A DNA stretch of 64,000 bases from positions 37,846,613 through 37,910,612 of the forward strand of contig CM043789.1 in NCBI GenBank assembly GCA_023974075.1, given 5' to 3'. Both the position numbers and the translations under genes were made by a program. The notes beneath the pieces are model-generated. The model saw nothing but the letters and a program-made list of their open reading frames with translations. It was not told the DNA's origin and did not search any database. Positions 39,227 to 52,689 of this stretch are shown piece by piece. The DNA is from Chaenocephalus aceratus (lineage: Eukaryota > Chordata > Actinopteri > Perciformes > Channichthyidae). How positions within the stretch are numbered: the stretch's first letter is position 1; each line of letters opens with the position of its first letter.

Positions 39227-41749
39227 GTGAGTTTTCTGCAGTTAGTTTACGTTTTATTTATACATAAGTTTTGGACAGGGAGTGTAGTGTGTGTTTGAAA
39301 TGTGCACATTAGTCCCAGAGAGATAGTCGGTGTTGCTCCGCTTCCGAGCAGGCTGTGGTTTCATAAGCTACCGTGATACAACGAGCCACCTTACCGCTGT
39401 CTGTGTGTTATGGAAGATCTGTTATGATATCAATGGCTCTTAAACTTTCAATAGAATACTGTTTTACATTAAGCCTGGCATGTTTTGCCTTTTCTACCGG
39501 TTATTTTTCCTTTAGCTACAAAGTTTACGAGATACAGGCTCTCTGATTCACTGTAGCCTAACGTTAGCTGTTATTGCTCCACACTGATATGAGTAAACTC
39601 GTTTGTGTTTAAAAACCTATGTTAACTTTGTAGAGACACTGGGCTGTGTTCAGCGTCCAAAACACTATAGATTACCTTTGGAAACAGTTTTTTCCTTTTT
39701 TCCCCAGCAGTTTTGGTACACACGGGGCTGCAGGAATTGTATGTGTTCACAGCTCAACGTTAGTTACACCGCAGTCGTTTTCTTGGCTGACATAATACAA
39801 TTGTTTATTGGTCATTTGTTACGGTTGTTCAGCCTGCACCGTCAGTTTAACGCAGAGTTAACTGGTTTTAACTCCATGTATATTCTTCTTTGATATATTT
39901 TTGCACAATTCTGCACACATGTTTGCACAGCCCTCCACTTAAATATTAAAAAAATACTGCAGTTTGTCATATATTCACATTGTACTACGTTTTTAAGTTT
40001 ATTTTGTATTTTTACATTTGGTGTAAATCCTTCGCTTTATTATAATTGTTTGAATGTTAAATCGTTTTTATAAAAAAAAAACATTTTCTTTTTATAATCG
40101 TTATGTTTCTGACCATACACCAAAGCAAAATCCTTGCATGTGACAACGTACCTGGCAACAAACTCGTTTCTGATCTGCCTTTTGTTGTGAACAAACACCA
40201 TGCAACACCAGCTAGACAAATGGCCAAACGAGAGGCACAAAATGTGTCTCTTTTCGTAAAATAGGTTTTTCTTAATCTTCGATACATTTCTGATGATAAC
40301 CAGCTGCATAACCACCTTGTATTTCCACGGTCCTCCACTGCTGACACCAAACTTGAACTGGTTGGCTCACTCTGGTTTAGAGAATCCTCAGCATCTGTTA
40401 TGTCTTTGCATAGCTGTAGTGAGATTATGCATCCGTGATTGTAATGGTTGGTATAATGGCCCATCACGGGATGATAAATGTTGCTTTTCACCGCTGATAA
40501 ATCATATTTAGGTGCATGATGTGTGTGAGGGAGAGACAGGCAGACTGGCTGAAGGAGATGGATGTGTTTCAGTGCAGGGAGGATGATCCCTCTCAGGGTT
40601 CAGGTAGAGTCCAGGTTTGCTTTCCCTGTGCTCGACAAGCTGCATGCTGAGTATTTGGGTGGTAAGAGGACATTCTTGAAGAGCGTGCTCATGTGTACGC
40701 AGACAATGAGGAGGTAGGTTAGTCATTCCACTGAAACGGTTGAGGTATAGGTGTGCTGTCGCTTTCTTCGCCTGGGGCCATCCCAGCCAATACTTGCAGG
40801 TATTTACAGCGCAGTTTCCACGTGAGAGATACTCAAAACCTCTTGCTGTTTTTGTTAGATTACCATACGGTTTAGCTGCCAGGATGTCGCTTACTGATGA
40901 ATGTTCCTGTTTGTATGATTTCATGCAGGCCAATCAATACGTAATCTGCAATATCTCACTAAAGGGAGCATTTAAATGGAAGGCAGCTGGGAATAAACAA
41001 GGGCGAATGGTGCAGTCGTCAGCCGTCAGATGAGCTAACTTGTCTTTATTTTGAGTCTGATGGAATGCCATTACTCAAGGTATTTTTGTAAGTGGTAGAA
41101 TGGCCACTGTGGGAACCCGTCCAATGAGCTGCTTCTACTCATATTCTTGGCAAACGGAGCCCCCGGTCCCCCATTCTCTGTCCCTTTATCTCCCACTTTC
41201 TTTCTCCCTCACACAGGGTGTCAGGCTGCGTTAACAATGAATCAATCTTTGGGGGGATTCTTTGACTGCAGATGGGGTGAAGAAGTGACTGGGATGCATG
41301 GCTTTCGCTCTTTGTCTGCCGGCCCCTGTGCTCTCAATAATTCATTAACTTATCACTTTTTCTCATGGGACTGGGAGAAGTCTCTCTGGTGGCAGATTCT
41401 TACATCAGATAGCTGATTGATAATCGAATGAGCACACGTTTAGTGGCATATTCAGTAATAACTCATCAAACATTTAAGCATCCGGTCCAAAGTACTATAC
41501 AATTGTAGAAATATGTTGTTGTTGTTGTTGTTTTTACCAACAGACTAAGGAAATAAATGATATGGGAATCATGTGTGTCAGATAATGCATGGATGTAAAA
41601 ATATTCCCGTTGTGCCGTTCGTATTCATTCAGTGACGTCTTCAGCTTCTGGGTTTATATTTTTCAATTCTGTCTGTGTATTGATTGTTTCACTCCTTTTT
41701 ATGTCCAGAACAACTGTATTTTAAAAACTATACATATGTGTAGATGTAT
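39227..41749. other. Non-coding, probable first intron of the plus-strand gene
   Basis: No repeat ends or conserved coding sequence recognised. All ORFs here are short and of ordinary composition. Confidence 0.4.
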
Positions 41750-42069
41750 TAGGGCTGATCGATTATGGCAAAAATCATAATCTCGATTATTTGGGTCAAT
41801 AATTGTAAATGCGATTATTAAATGCGATTATTCATTGACTTTGAAAACATCCATTTATTGGAGGAAAAAAATGTGAACAGTATGTTTTTAACAGTTGATT
41901 ACCCTGAACTTTAAATATAATTCACCTGGAAAACAGAAGAAAAAAATGTATTAAAAAAAAAGTAATAATAAAAAGAAAAATCGTTTTATTTTCGATTACA
42001 TTGTTTTCGTAATCGTTGCAAGCCATAATCGTAATTGCGATTTAAAATACTATTAATTGAGCAGCCCTA
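41750..42069. mobile_element. hAT MITE, 320 bp, with perfect 8-bp duplication
   Basis: Ends TAGGGCTGATCGATTATGGC and, inverted, TAGGGCTGCTCAATTAATAG. The 8 bp AGATGTAT flanks it exactly on both sides (41742-41749 and 42070-42077). The interior is AT-rich, with repeated gcgattat motifs. Confidence 0.92.
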
Positions 42070-42077
42070 AGATGTAT

Positions 42078-45000
42078 AGATCTATATGGAAGCACTGTAC
42101 ATTCATAAAGGAAACCAGTAGGCTTAATTGGGTTCAAAAGTCAATGTTTTCAAATACTTAAAAACATTTATTACATTTCCCTGATATGTAACAGTCTTGG
42201 GTAAATGTGTTGCATTGAGTTTAATAGCTGGTATCACGACAAAGAGGAAAAACAAGTGACACGCTTGCCACTTTCTGATAGCTGTCTCTCCTCTGTCTTT
42301 GTCAAGCAGCATTTTTGCGTCAGTGATGTCTGAATACAAAGCATTCTTCAAGTGTTTCGTCAGTGTGTGTGTCTAAAGAGAGACAGAGAGATGGAGATAA
42401 TACGTTTCGTTACGAGTAACTGCCAATCGGTCATGTGGTATGTGTTCAATTTAAGATGAATGCATGGGTGAGTAGTGGCTCCGAGAGGACTCTTGATGAC
42501 ACACAGAGCTGAAAGCAAAGCCCGATTGTTTACCCTAATTGAAATATGACTCCGGACGTAGTGCCTTTTTGTTAGGCAGCAGTACAGGTAGAGTAGGGTT
42601 AGTCAAGGAAAATCCCAGAGCTGATGCCTCTGGAGGATAACTAGTAGCTAGCAATTGTCATTCAGGTATAGAAAACGCATATTTATATTAATGTCATCAG
42701 GATTTACCACTTTCCAAGTTAAGTTGGAGTACATTTTTACAGGATGCCATTTAGACTTGACTTTACATGCCAGCCTGTTTTACAATCACGGTTTAAAAAA
42801 GTTTCACGTGGTCATCTCAAGCTGTGTAAAACATCCTGTTTAAACACCACATCTCAAGGTCACTCGGTTTTGTGTTTGTTAACATGGACAAACACAACCC
42901 CCACACCAGTGAGTTGGCGCTCAACAGGTAGGTTCTGCCTACCTCTGTAGGGCTAAATATAGAAAACTCTGCTCAACAAGACAGTCGTGTTTCCACTGCT
43001 AAAATATTTACAGCTACTTTGCCCAAACAAGCGAGAGTGAGAATATGAGAGCTGCCGGAGCCAGATTGTTGTTGACTAGTCAGAGGAAGCCAGACAGCCG
43101 GCCCACTGAGTCCAAAGTCAAGCGGCGTAGTTTGCACTCTCGAGTCTATTGGAAGTTACATGTCATCCATCCCCTCGGTCCCCTCTTCTTCAATCCTGAG
43201 GTAATACCCAAGTGTTAGGCTAGCTCAGCCATATGTGAGCCATGCACACTTCTGAAAGCCAAACGGGCAGCCTGAAGCAATCATTGCACCCAATTCTAGT
43301 TTATAACCAGCAAGGATTTGGAACAGTTCACTCTCTGTAGTCCCTGTTGATTGGACGAAGGCAAGAGTTTATTAGGGAAGGGGGTGCCAAGATCTTTGTC
43401 CCCCCCCCTCCCTTCCTTGCCCTTCCTCTTTAACTTCAACTCCCCCTTTAACTTTCGCTCCCCCAGCTGAAGAATGCTCGTAAAACGGGTTCACCTGAAC
43501 AAGCCAGTGGGAGGGTAGCTCCCTGGCCTAGTTTTGTTACCATTGTAAAATGTTAGCAAGACCTTGTTTGTGTTGTTTAGGGCCCCCTTTTATTAAAAAA
43601 AAATGCTTTGGGGGGGAGACGGCGAGGGTGAAAAAAGTTTGGTTTGTGAGATAACTGCTACCAGATGCTCTCCCTGTCTGTTATTGAGGAGAAAGAGAGG
43701 TTGGTAAGAGAAAAGAAAGACAGTCAGTTCTGGATGAACTTCTCAAATGCTACATGGAAAAAGATCCATCTTCTCCTTGTCTGCAATTTTCTCGTCCAAT
43801 GAATCCTCCATTTAAATACTTTTTTTTTTTCAAAGTGTGTTTTTATTTCAGGCTAGATTATTACTTTGCAACGAAAACAACAAGGGGAGTTTGGCGTGGA
43901 CTACAAAGTGCACATGTTCCAAAATGTCACCTTTACCGCCCTCAATGCTCCATCCCCTGTAATTGAACTGTGTCAAATGGTTGGTTGCAATTATTCCCTC
44001 CTTTGTTTACATTGTGGTCCTCTCCCTCTCTGTACATTTCCAAGATGAAACGGTTGGATGTTGGACCTATGTGCCAATGGGGTGTGGTTTCTGGGTCTGC
44101 CTGGATTGAGAGGCAGCTGTGGCTGGCATGGCGCTGCCGTTGTAAGAGGATCCTTGCGTGATGTGACCGTGCAAGCAACGAGCTCTGCGTGTCTCCCGTC
44201 TTATAGTTCACCTGTAATTTAAAGGCTCCTTTCATTAAAATCAATTATCGCAAATTGCAGCGGGTGTGCAGACACTTGCTCACGGCCTAGTGCTAGACAT
44301 CTTTTCCACAAATTGGAATTTCTACTTCATTGCAGCCTTGAGTTCAAAGACAAGTCAAGTTGTGAATGAAAGACTTCAACGCCATCGTTAATGGCTCCAG
44401 ACTTTCTACAGCATGTCAACACTGGCAAGGCATGTGTCAGATAATTTAGTACTGTCCATTTTTTCCTAAAACACTCATTCCTTAATTGGACAGATTTTTT
44501 TTCTCTCCTTTCTGAATAAAGTGGAAAATGTTCCCTGCTCCTCGCTCTGCCGGGTGACGTCAGCCTTGAGCGTGTGGCTTGTTGTTAAGGCAACAATCCA
44601 ATAAAAAGGTTGCCTCCTGACAGTGCCACATCATCTGAAGTTTGCACCAATGCATTATTTTGTATTCCAAATAGCAGTCACAAATATTGGAAATTAGTCC
44701 GCTTCCAATTTTGGCAAGTGGCCGACATGTTTCCATTCGGCTCGTTTGATTGCCAATGCCATCCTGGAACAAGTGATTCTATAGGACGACTGCGGTATGA
44801 CTATAATAGGAGACGTTAAGGTCCCTGTTCAATTTGCACCACCGGCTGTATTACCCCGTTCCATGTGGCTCCCCTTATATAGGGCAATTTATGAGTTTGA
44901 ATTTAAATAGAAATGGCAGAGTTTGACACTTATGGGGGCCAAGCACACAGTAATAAGATCAGTATAAGTGTGTTTTGCCGCAGTGTGGATGAAGTCATCT

Positions 45001-45460
45001 CGCATGCTTTTGAAGGATTCAATGAATTTCCTTTGACGGACAAGGAAAGTATAGTAGTCATAAGTGTTGTAAGGTTTTCAATACTTACAATTGTATATTA
45101 AAAAAACTCAATCTTGAAGAGGAAAACAGTATGTTATGATTGGATGTGTAGTTGTTGTTGAACGGTACAATCTATGTACTAGTTACGCTTTATAAAGGAT
45201 GCACAATTAGTTTGGTAATCATTTTGATCGAGATTTGATCTTGACTTAGTACAAAAGTGATGCTTTAGGTTTAATTTAACAACTTATCAAAAATGTGAAG
45301 AATTAGACAAGTAATGTACTGCGGGCTGCAAAACAGTTGCACAGAAATGCACTATTATCAAACACTCTAGTCTAAATAAAAAAACTTACTAGAAACTGAT
45401 ATCTCTTCGGCTTTAGTTTTCGAATAAAACGGGTATTCTTACCAGTGACGCCTATCAATA
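42078..45460. other. Non-coding, nothing recognised
   Basis: No coding match. A C-rich run lies at about 43401-43445. A CRE-like tgacgtca is at 44555-44562 and a near-CArG cttatatagg at 44874-44883. None is enough for a feature call. Confidence 0.35.
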
Positions 45461-46064
45461 TTATTACATTACATTACATGTTACTTGTTAGACGCTTTTA
45501 TCCAAAGCGACATACATACTTTCTCAATACTGTGGGAAATCCCCACAGGAGCAATTTGGGGTGAAGTGTCTTGCCCAGGGACACAACGACATGCTGACTG
45601 CAGCGGGGTTTGAACCTGTGCTCCCCTGATCCCAACACCAACGCTCTAATTCACTGCGCCACAGCCACTTTGTTGCTGCTTCCCGACAAATAATAATAAT
45701 TCCTTACATTTATTATAGCGCCTTTCCAGATGCTCAAAGCGCTTTACAAATACATACATTACACATATCATACATGCAATGGTCACTATGGACAATACCC
45801 ACAGCAGCAAGTTCAGGTGAAGTGTCTTGCCCAAGGACACAACGGCCTGACGCAGTGGCGGCAGGTTTCAACCCTTGATCATTGCACAGCGCACTGCGCC
45901 ACACCGTCCATCTTCACGCCTCGAAGTCATCAAGGCGCTTTTACAAGTACACATTAGTATCATACATGTACTGTGGACAATACCCACAGGAGCAAATCCG
46001 GGTTCCCCAGCACCCCCCTTGATCTGATGATCAGATGCACAGACCACTGCGCCACCCGTCCCAT
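45461..46064. repeat. Cluster of three related SINE-like fragments
   Basis: Fragments at about 45461-45665, 45690-45905 and 45915-46064 share gaagtgtcttgcccaggaca-type blocks, the phrase 'acaatacccacaggagcaa', and ends of the form cactgcgccac. The first begins with the common teleost start ttagacgcttttatccaaag. They look like overlapping insertions of one family. Confidence 0.7.
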
Positions 46065-47891
46065 GAATACACTTAGTTATGTGATTTGGTTGTTAACGCA
46101 GTATGTTGACCATGAACTTTTTTTCTTGGCGTGTGAAAACAAATGATGCACTTTGAATCAAAGGGCGGCGTGTGTCAGCTCGAACAGCATGACTCGTCCT
46201 TTGCCCGCTGCCTTCCAGTGTGAGCGACTTGATTAGCAGTGCAGGCTTAATCACTCAGCAGATGGGAACTGAGTGCAGTGGGAGCGAGACAAAAACAAAC
46301 CCACGGTTGGATTATGGCTCGGCGTGTGTCAGGTCACTTTTGATTCAGATTCCTGAGTGTTGTGATACAAGTCCAGCAGCGCTCCTCATTTATTTGTCTC
46401 CCATTCTCCTTCTCTGTGTGTCTTTCAGCACGTGGTACTTGTGACCCCTGCATCCAGCCTGTCCTCATAAGTCATTTAAACAAGCTTTTAATAGTGTTAA
46501 CCTGAACTGAGCGCCATGTGGTGGGCGCTCAGGCTCTGTCCGGCATTGTAGATGAAGACGTAAACTGAAGGAAAACCAAAGAGTAGTATATTACACCTTA
46601 TCAAGTGTACAAGGATTAGTTCAATACATTTTGACTCATTATATATAATCAATCAGTAATTCTGTGTGTTCTATTTCACTAGGATACAAAAATAAAAAAA
46701 CGGTCTCTTCTTGTGCGTTGATCTCATGGTTCTCCGATTTATGAGTTAAGTTGTTTTGTTTTTTGTTGGGCCACGCTTAGTTGTTTTTCACCATGGGATA
46801 AAAGAAACCAAGTATTGATAATTTTCCCGAAAAGCATGGCTGCGAAGACAAAAAAAAAACAGTCCCGCTCGGCTCTCCGTTACCCCTCGTACCTCTTTTC
46901 TGGAATCCTTTTCACCTAGGCTCCGTCAACACGTGAAACTGGCCAGTTGAAGGAAAGGAAAAGCAGTAGTAAAAGGAAAAATGGGAGGTGGTGGGGGGGG
47001 GTGTGCAGTTGTGAAACTGGCGTCAGACCATCTTTTGAGTGGAATTCTTTGCGGGGGTTAAAGTTCAGGCGCTGCAGCGTGGCGCTGTGATTGGCTGAGG
47101 AAAGGTGAAATGAAAACCACAGTAAACTTTTGACCCCGGCGCAGGAGCTCTGCAGGAACGCCCAGCCCAGCTCTGGCGTGGTGGAACAGAGCCCGCTCTC
47201 TTCCTGTGTTTACTCCACCAATCCAACAGGGACGGTGGGGAGAGGAGGAGGAGGAGGAAGGGGGAGGGAGCAGAGAGAAAGAGAGAGAGGGAGGAAGGGA
47301 AGAGGGAAAATCGTCAGAGCTGCAGTCTGAAAATGAAATGAATATCTGTTTTTTTACACAGTGGAAACGTGTACACAAACACTGTTTCTAAAAAGTTAAA
47401 ACCAGGCAGTGTTTCTTCAAATCAACGTGACATCATTAAGAATATTATCCTAAATGTAATTACAGTGTTGACATATCTTCACTCTGAATTATCTGAGGCT
47501 ACGTGAGATTTCTCTTCTCCCTTCATCTCCATCAGCTGCTAAAGATGCAAATGTTATCAGAAGGGCCAATATGGCGGCCGATCAGGCCTTGGCGCTCTGG
47601 CTCTCCAGATAAAAGGCTGTTTAGCCGTTGATTAATGATCTAATTTCCATAATATTAGCCTTGTGCGATCACAGCCGCCTGCATTTTGTTTGGCCGCTGT
47701 GGTCTTTCTGCTGGACGATGGAGTCTCCTCTTATCTCCTCGCTTTATACAGCAACATGTCAAGCTTATGGAAAATGAAGAGTGTTGTTGGAGATTTAGCT
47801 GGTTGGATATATGCCGGCGTGCGACCTTGTCTGGTCCTTTTGGTTCTTTGTCCGTATTAATGATGGATAGTTATAAGAGATGCATGCGTGA

Positions 47892-47935
<44 letters not shown>

Positions 47936-49604
47936 GGAATCTGCCATCTCTTTGTTTCCACCTTCATTTATTTTCCCTGGTTTTTCTACACCATGCAGTT
48001 TGTGTGAGAATAATGGGGAGATGCACACACAGCTCAGATGTGTGTGTGTGTGTGTGTGTTGTGTTGTGTGCTGGGCATGGGTGGGGGATGTTTTTTATAG
48101 GAAAAAGCAATACATATGAAGGCAGTTCCTCTCTGCTTTGAAATATCTTCTCCCCCCTCACCACATTCATCTATGGGCATCATGTACACGACAAGTTTGA
48201 GGAAAAACCACAAAGACAAATAAATGTTCTGATTTGTTTTTATGTGCCCTTGTAAAATTATTTTACGAGACATTTTCTAACATGATTTACGTCAACAATG
48301 TTTTTTGCGAATGTGTCGCAGATGAGCTAAGCAGTGTTAACTTTTTGTCTCAGTTCTGTCTCATTTCATTTCTTTAATCTACAAAGATTGCGTGTGACTA
48401 ATATTATTAGATTAGGGAACCGTTTAAACGTTAAGGACAGTTTAGGTCTTGATGGGACAATCAAGCCAAATTCCATACTGAGTTATGCACCTTACTTGTG
48501 CTTTTGTGAAAAGCTTCACACACTTCAAAGAGCTTTGGAGAGTGTGCTTTACTGCCTGCTTTCCAAACTCCAACTCCCTCGTTTTTCGTTTGCGTCACCA
48601 CCATGGTTTTTGAAAGCTGCGCTTTATTCCACTGTGAGCTGCTCCTTGTGTGACTGTAACTCCGACTCGTTGAGGCCTTTCATTCGAGAAACTTGTTTAG
48701 TTTGGCTTTGTATTTGTTTTTATTTATGGAAGTGCCAATTTGCAACCCTTGCATGGTTTGAATGGATGGTCACATTTTAGCTGCAGAGGAATGAAGAGGC
48801 AGAAACATCTTGTTCCACCACCAGACACGCTACAGACAGACGCAGAGACAAAGCCTGTGTTTTCGTCTTGTTTTTAAGCCTCGCTGGAATTTCACAGCTG
48901 CCTCAGCACCTAAATGGAGTCTTTCTCTGAACAATTTACAGCGTCCCTTTTTTCTAAATCCACACTTATACACACATGCTTGACATATGTCCTTTTCATC
49001 CCCATCCCTGAATCGCATTGTGTGGCGCCCTCTCCTCTTTATCGCACCATTAGACCTCCTGGCTTCAGTTGAGTCGCTCTCGCCCATGTTTCATTCAAAT
49101 CACATGTAGTGTTGGCACTTGGCAGCATAAAGGGGTATAAATAATGTTCACCAACAAAGGGGCATTTGACACAAAAGCAAAAATGTTTGCTGCAGGAAGT
49201 TATCCTTTTTCAAAATTAAGTGGGAATCCCCAAACTGTCAGGATGATGGATGGTTGCTAAACAAAGTGAAATATGTTTCTTAATTATATGAAGCCAAACC
49301 AGTAATGTCCTCTATGGTTCCTTTGTTTTTCCTGCCATCATGCAAGGGTAAAATAATGAATGGCTTAAAGTTCACCAGTGTCAAACACTAAAAGTGCTGT
49401 TGCAATGATCATTTGCTAACTTATTCCTTAACTTACAAGACCTTCTGATTACAAATGTTACGTTGCTTTCATTGTCTGTTCGTCCAGAATGAAAACAGAA
49501 TGATGGAGCTACATTTGAATTCATTCAATTTTCACTCAAAACTATTTGACAAATATTTCTAGGTGCCCATAAATCCATCTTGAAAAGGTTTGGATTTATT
49601 TACA
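46065..49604. other. Non-coding with a GC/purine-rich island and microsatellites
   Basis: At about 47,050-47,330 a GC-rich patch carries CCAAT boxes in both senses (gattggctg, accaatcc) and a long GGA/GA-rich run. It could be an internal promoter or enhancer of the plus-strand gene. (CA)n lies at 47,897-47,933 and (TG)n at 48,040-48,058. No coding exon recognised. Confidence 0.35.
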
Positions 49605-50421
49605 TTAAAGGTCCCATGTCATGGCCATTTCTACTGATCATAATTCCATTGTTGAAAATAGATTTAAATTGTGCAATTTTCCAAACTCACATTGGTTTCT
49701 CATACAGCATCTCAAAGTATGTGTATTCACCGTCATTCACTCTCTGTCCTAAACGGCTTGTTGGAGCTCCTGCCCCCCCTCCCTGTGAGCCCAGTGTGCT
49801 CTGATTGGTCGGGACGTTGAGAGGCTCGTTGCTGCGATCTGCTGCGAGGAGCAGCAAGCAGCCTCTCGTCGATACAGCGAGAACAAGCGAAATTCCTCCT
49901 GAGCACACACAAACACTCATGGCTTGATATTGAGTAAGAAAAAGGTTTATGATGCTGTGAGAATGGGGAGAGCATTTCTCCGCGATCCCAACTTAGCAGC
50001 CCGAAAAACGTTTACCCATTTAAACAGTCGTGGTAGATACCTTGTTTGTTTTAAACATCATAAATACACAAACAACAATGAATACTTACAGGTTGTGTAC
50101 CCGAATCTCCCGCTGGTCCAAACAAAGTATGAACAGCATCGTTCTTCAGTGCCCTACGGGTTTGTGAAGCTTTGTTTTGTGAAAGGCTGGCAGAGGGTGT
50201 GGCCTCTGGGTATCCCCACGTCAGAGTACCCAGGAAGTAAACAATGGAAAATGAGAAATCTCCAACGAGGCGTTTTGGGGAGGTCTTTTCTGTGTTAGTT
50301 GTACTCCCTACAGGATGTACTTTGAGGGTTTTTGACTCTGCAGACCGTTTACATGCATAAAAACCTTCATAACACACAAGGGGACGGGTAATAAGCGGAA
50401 AAGCATGACATGGGACCTTTA
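49605..50421. mobile_element. TTAA MITE, fuller copy (family of 20624-21347)
   Basis: TTAAAGGTCCCATGTCATGG at the left, GCATGACATGGGACCTTTA at the right, 817 bp. It serves as the reference for judging where the zmynd8 intron copy is broken. Confidence 0.88.
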
Positions 50422-50912
50422 CAAAAGGTGCTCCTTGACAACTAGGAGTCAATTATTAAGTGCAAAATGACAAGCTTTTTATACATCAAACTAATCTGTA
50501 ATGTGTTTGTCAAAAGTTTGTTTTTACGATCAAACCAATCTAAAGTGTGCGGGACTGTTGATAATTTCTCAAAACACATGATATTTCTTTGAATGTGAAG
50601 GATTGTACTCTTTATTCATATAGTAGACTATTGTTTTATATGTTAAATAGTGACATGTATATAGGTTTGTTCATTTTTGCGTTACTAATTCTAATTTATT
50701 AATGAATGAAGTCTCCACATTTAGATGTTGAGTCTGGGGTCTGCGTGAGATCCAGTTGCACGCAGCCCAGCGGCTGGCTGTATGCTCAGCAGGAGGCGGA
50801 GAAGTTCTTTGAAGCAAAACAGGAAGTCATTCTCTCCTCTTGTTTCTTTTTTGCTCTTGATGTCCCAAATTCAAGTGGACACCTTTTTGTTACTTTATTA
50901 CCATGTCTGTAG

Positions 50913-52031
50913 TAGGGATGGGAATTTGAAAGCAAATGTATATTCGAATATTCGACCCCCCAAAAAACGGTTAACCGGTTAACCGAAATGTACATATCCT
51001 ATAAAAAAAAAAAAAATTGGGAGATTTTTTTCCGAATTTTTTTTTTGTACCCAATTTTTTTTCCAAGAATTTTTTAGAAATACATACATGTTCAAATAAG
51101 TGTAGAAACCAAGTCGAATTTGTCAAATGTATTGAACTGGTGATCACAGTTTGTCAGCTATAGGCCTACAGCTTTCATGTGTGGAGGCGATTCACAATCA
51201 GGCCAGCTGTAGAGAAGACCCTCTCAGCTGGAACGGAGGTTGCGGGTATAGCAAGGTATAGCATGTATATAAGTTTAATTTGGCATAGTTTGACCTCTAC
51301 ACCGCACTCACTAACCTGGTCGAAGTATTTCCACACATTACTCCTTTTTGACGCCATGTCTGTTGTGTAGGACTCTTCTTAGAGTGTAAATAATTACCGG
51401 ACTATGACTGGTAAAATGTTGAATACCGGCAAAACCAAATCTCTCCAGTCAAAATGTCTATGTACTTTGCCGCCACACACGGTTGCCAAGCAGCGCTTAT
51501 TGTTGTTTAGGCTGGCCACTCATGTGTCGCGAGTGTTGACAGGGGGCGGGGGAGCACGCTCATGAACTGTTAGCGCCGCAACCTCGCAACGGCTGCGGAG
51601 CTCATTTGCGCCACATTTGGGCCTAAGATGAGGTTTGAGTCTGCGTGATCTGCGTGTAGGGAGGGGCAGCAGCCATATCAATGGCAAGAACCAGCTAGAT
51701 CTGATGGATTTGGACATAAACGCGAGTATAGTATAACCGGACACGAGAGAGAGAGATCAGCACCTGCAGCTCTGCCCGCTGTGAGGGGCCGGTGAGCGGA
51801 GCACAACACACCTTAAGACGTCATCTAACACATTTAGCTATGGCATGTGATATATATACATTGAATTATTCAATTTGATAATATGTAATCAACTTAGGCA
51901 TCACTCCCAAAAAAAAAATTAATAAAAAAACAATAATTAATAAAAATATTCATAACTCATATTCGAATACATGAATAATTATTCGAATACCTGAATCATT
52001 TCGAATATTCGATTAATCGTTCCCATCCCTA
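50913..52031 (-). mobile_element. hAT element, internally deleted, 1,119 bp, perfect 8-bp duplication
   Basis: Ends TAGGGATGGGAA, inverted at the other side. The flanking GTCTGTAG occurs at 50905-50912 and 52032-52039 without mismatch. It holds a 60-codon minus-strand ORF joining transposase start and end. The arms are AT-rich with ATTCGAATATTCG-type motifs. A second, inverted copy is at 61222-62106. Confidence 0.93.
51175..51357 (-). CDS. Mini-ORF: hAT transposase N-terminus joined to C-terminal dimerisation motif
   Basis: The 60-residue ORF begins MASKRSNVWKYFDQVSECGV, which looks like the opening of a BED zinc finger (KRSNVWKYF). It ends LAIPATSVPAERVFSTAGLI, the hallmark dimerisation motif of hAT transposases. 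The DNA-binding Cys/His residues and the catalytic core are missing, so it cannot transpose by itself. The GACCAG/gttagtg at the join point looks like an old splice donor read through. A damaged version is in the copy at 61882 and on. Whether it is translated is unknown. Confidence 0.7.
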   Translation of the reverse strand: MASKRSNVWKYFDQVSECGVEVKLCQIKLIYMLYLAIPATSVPAERVFSTAGLIVNRLHT

Positions 52032-52689
52032 GTCTGTAGGTCTTTTGGTGTTTTTGAGTGTGTGTGAGTGCAGTAATGATACGAAATGCTTTTAGTAGCT
52101 CTTGTCTGCCTTGAATTTGAAAAGAATGTCACTTTTTTTTGCAGTATATTTGTAAAAGACTGAAGCTATTTAACCAACTCTCTGTTACACACATTCATAG
52201 TAAAGAAAGTTTGGGCACATGTGCTTTGGCTGTGTAGGGATCTTTAGTTGTGTATGTGTGCCCCATTCTGTCTGATCTTTGTTTTGGGTGGGCCAGTGTT
52301 TATTGTTGGGCCTGCCACTCATTGTCTCAGGGAGCTCAAGTTGCCGGTTTTATTTCAGGCGGAGCAGGCATGTCCTCTCCACTATTCTGGTCCTGACTGA
52401 CTGACACTGCTGCCATTATGGCCATCAGCCAAACTCCTTTGTGTCCAAATAATTCTCTTTTTACAATAGTGACTGAAGTGTTTTGATTCCACAGAAAATG
52501 CAGTGTCATTCACTACCAGAAGTGTTTACCTAAGTAATCTCATCAGCATCTTATCTGTTAGAGAACAGGCTGTTGGAGATCCCCATTGGCTCTCTTGCTG
52601 ATAGTTGTTAGGCACACACAAAAAACAACACTCCCCAAGGAGCCTCATATAGTCCATTCAAACACATTCAGCTTTTTCAAGCAAAGAGT

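Noticed and set aside
45470..46064. A CRISPR-like array
   Set aside because: The repeated blocks are long, uneven and diverged, with no regular spacers. They are SINE-like units in a vertebrate genome.
47130..47330. Glu/Arg/Gly-rich frames near 47.2 kb
   Set aside because: Arise from a purine-rich low-complexity run, not from a conserved protein.
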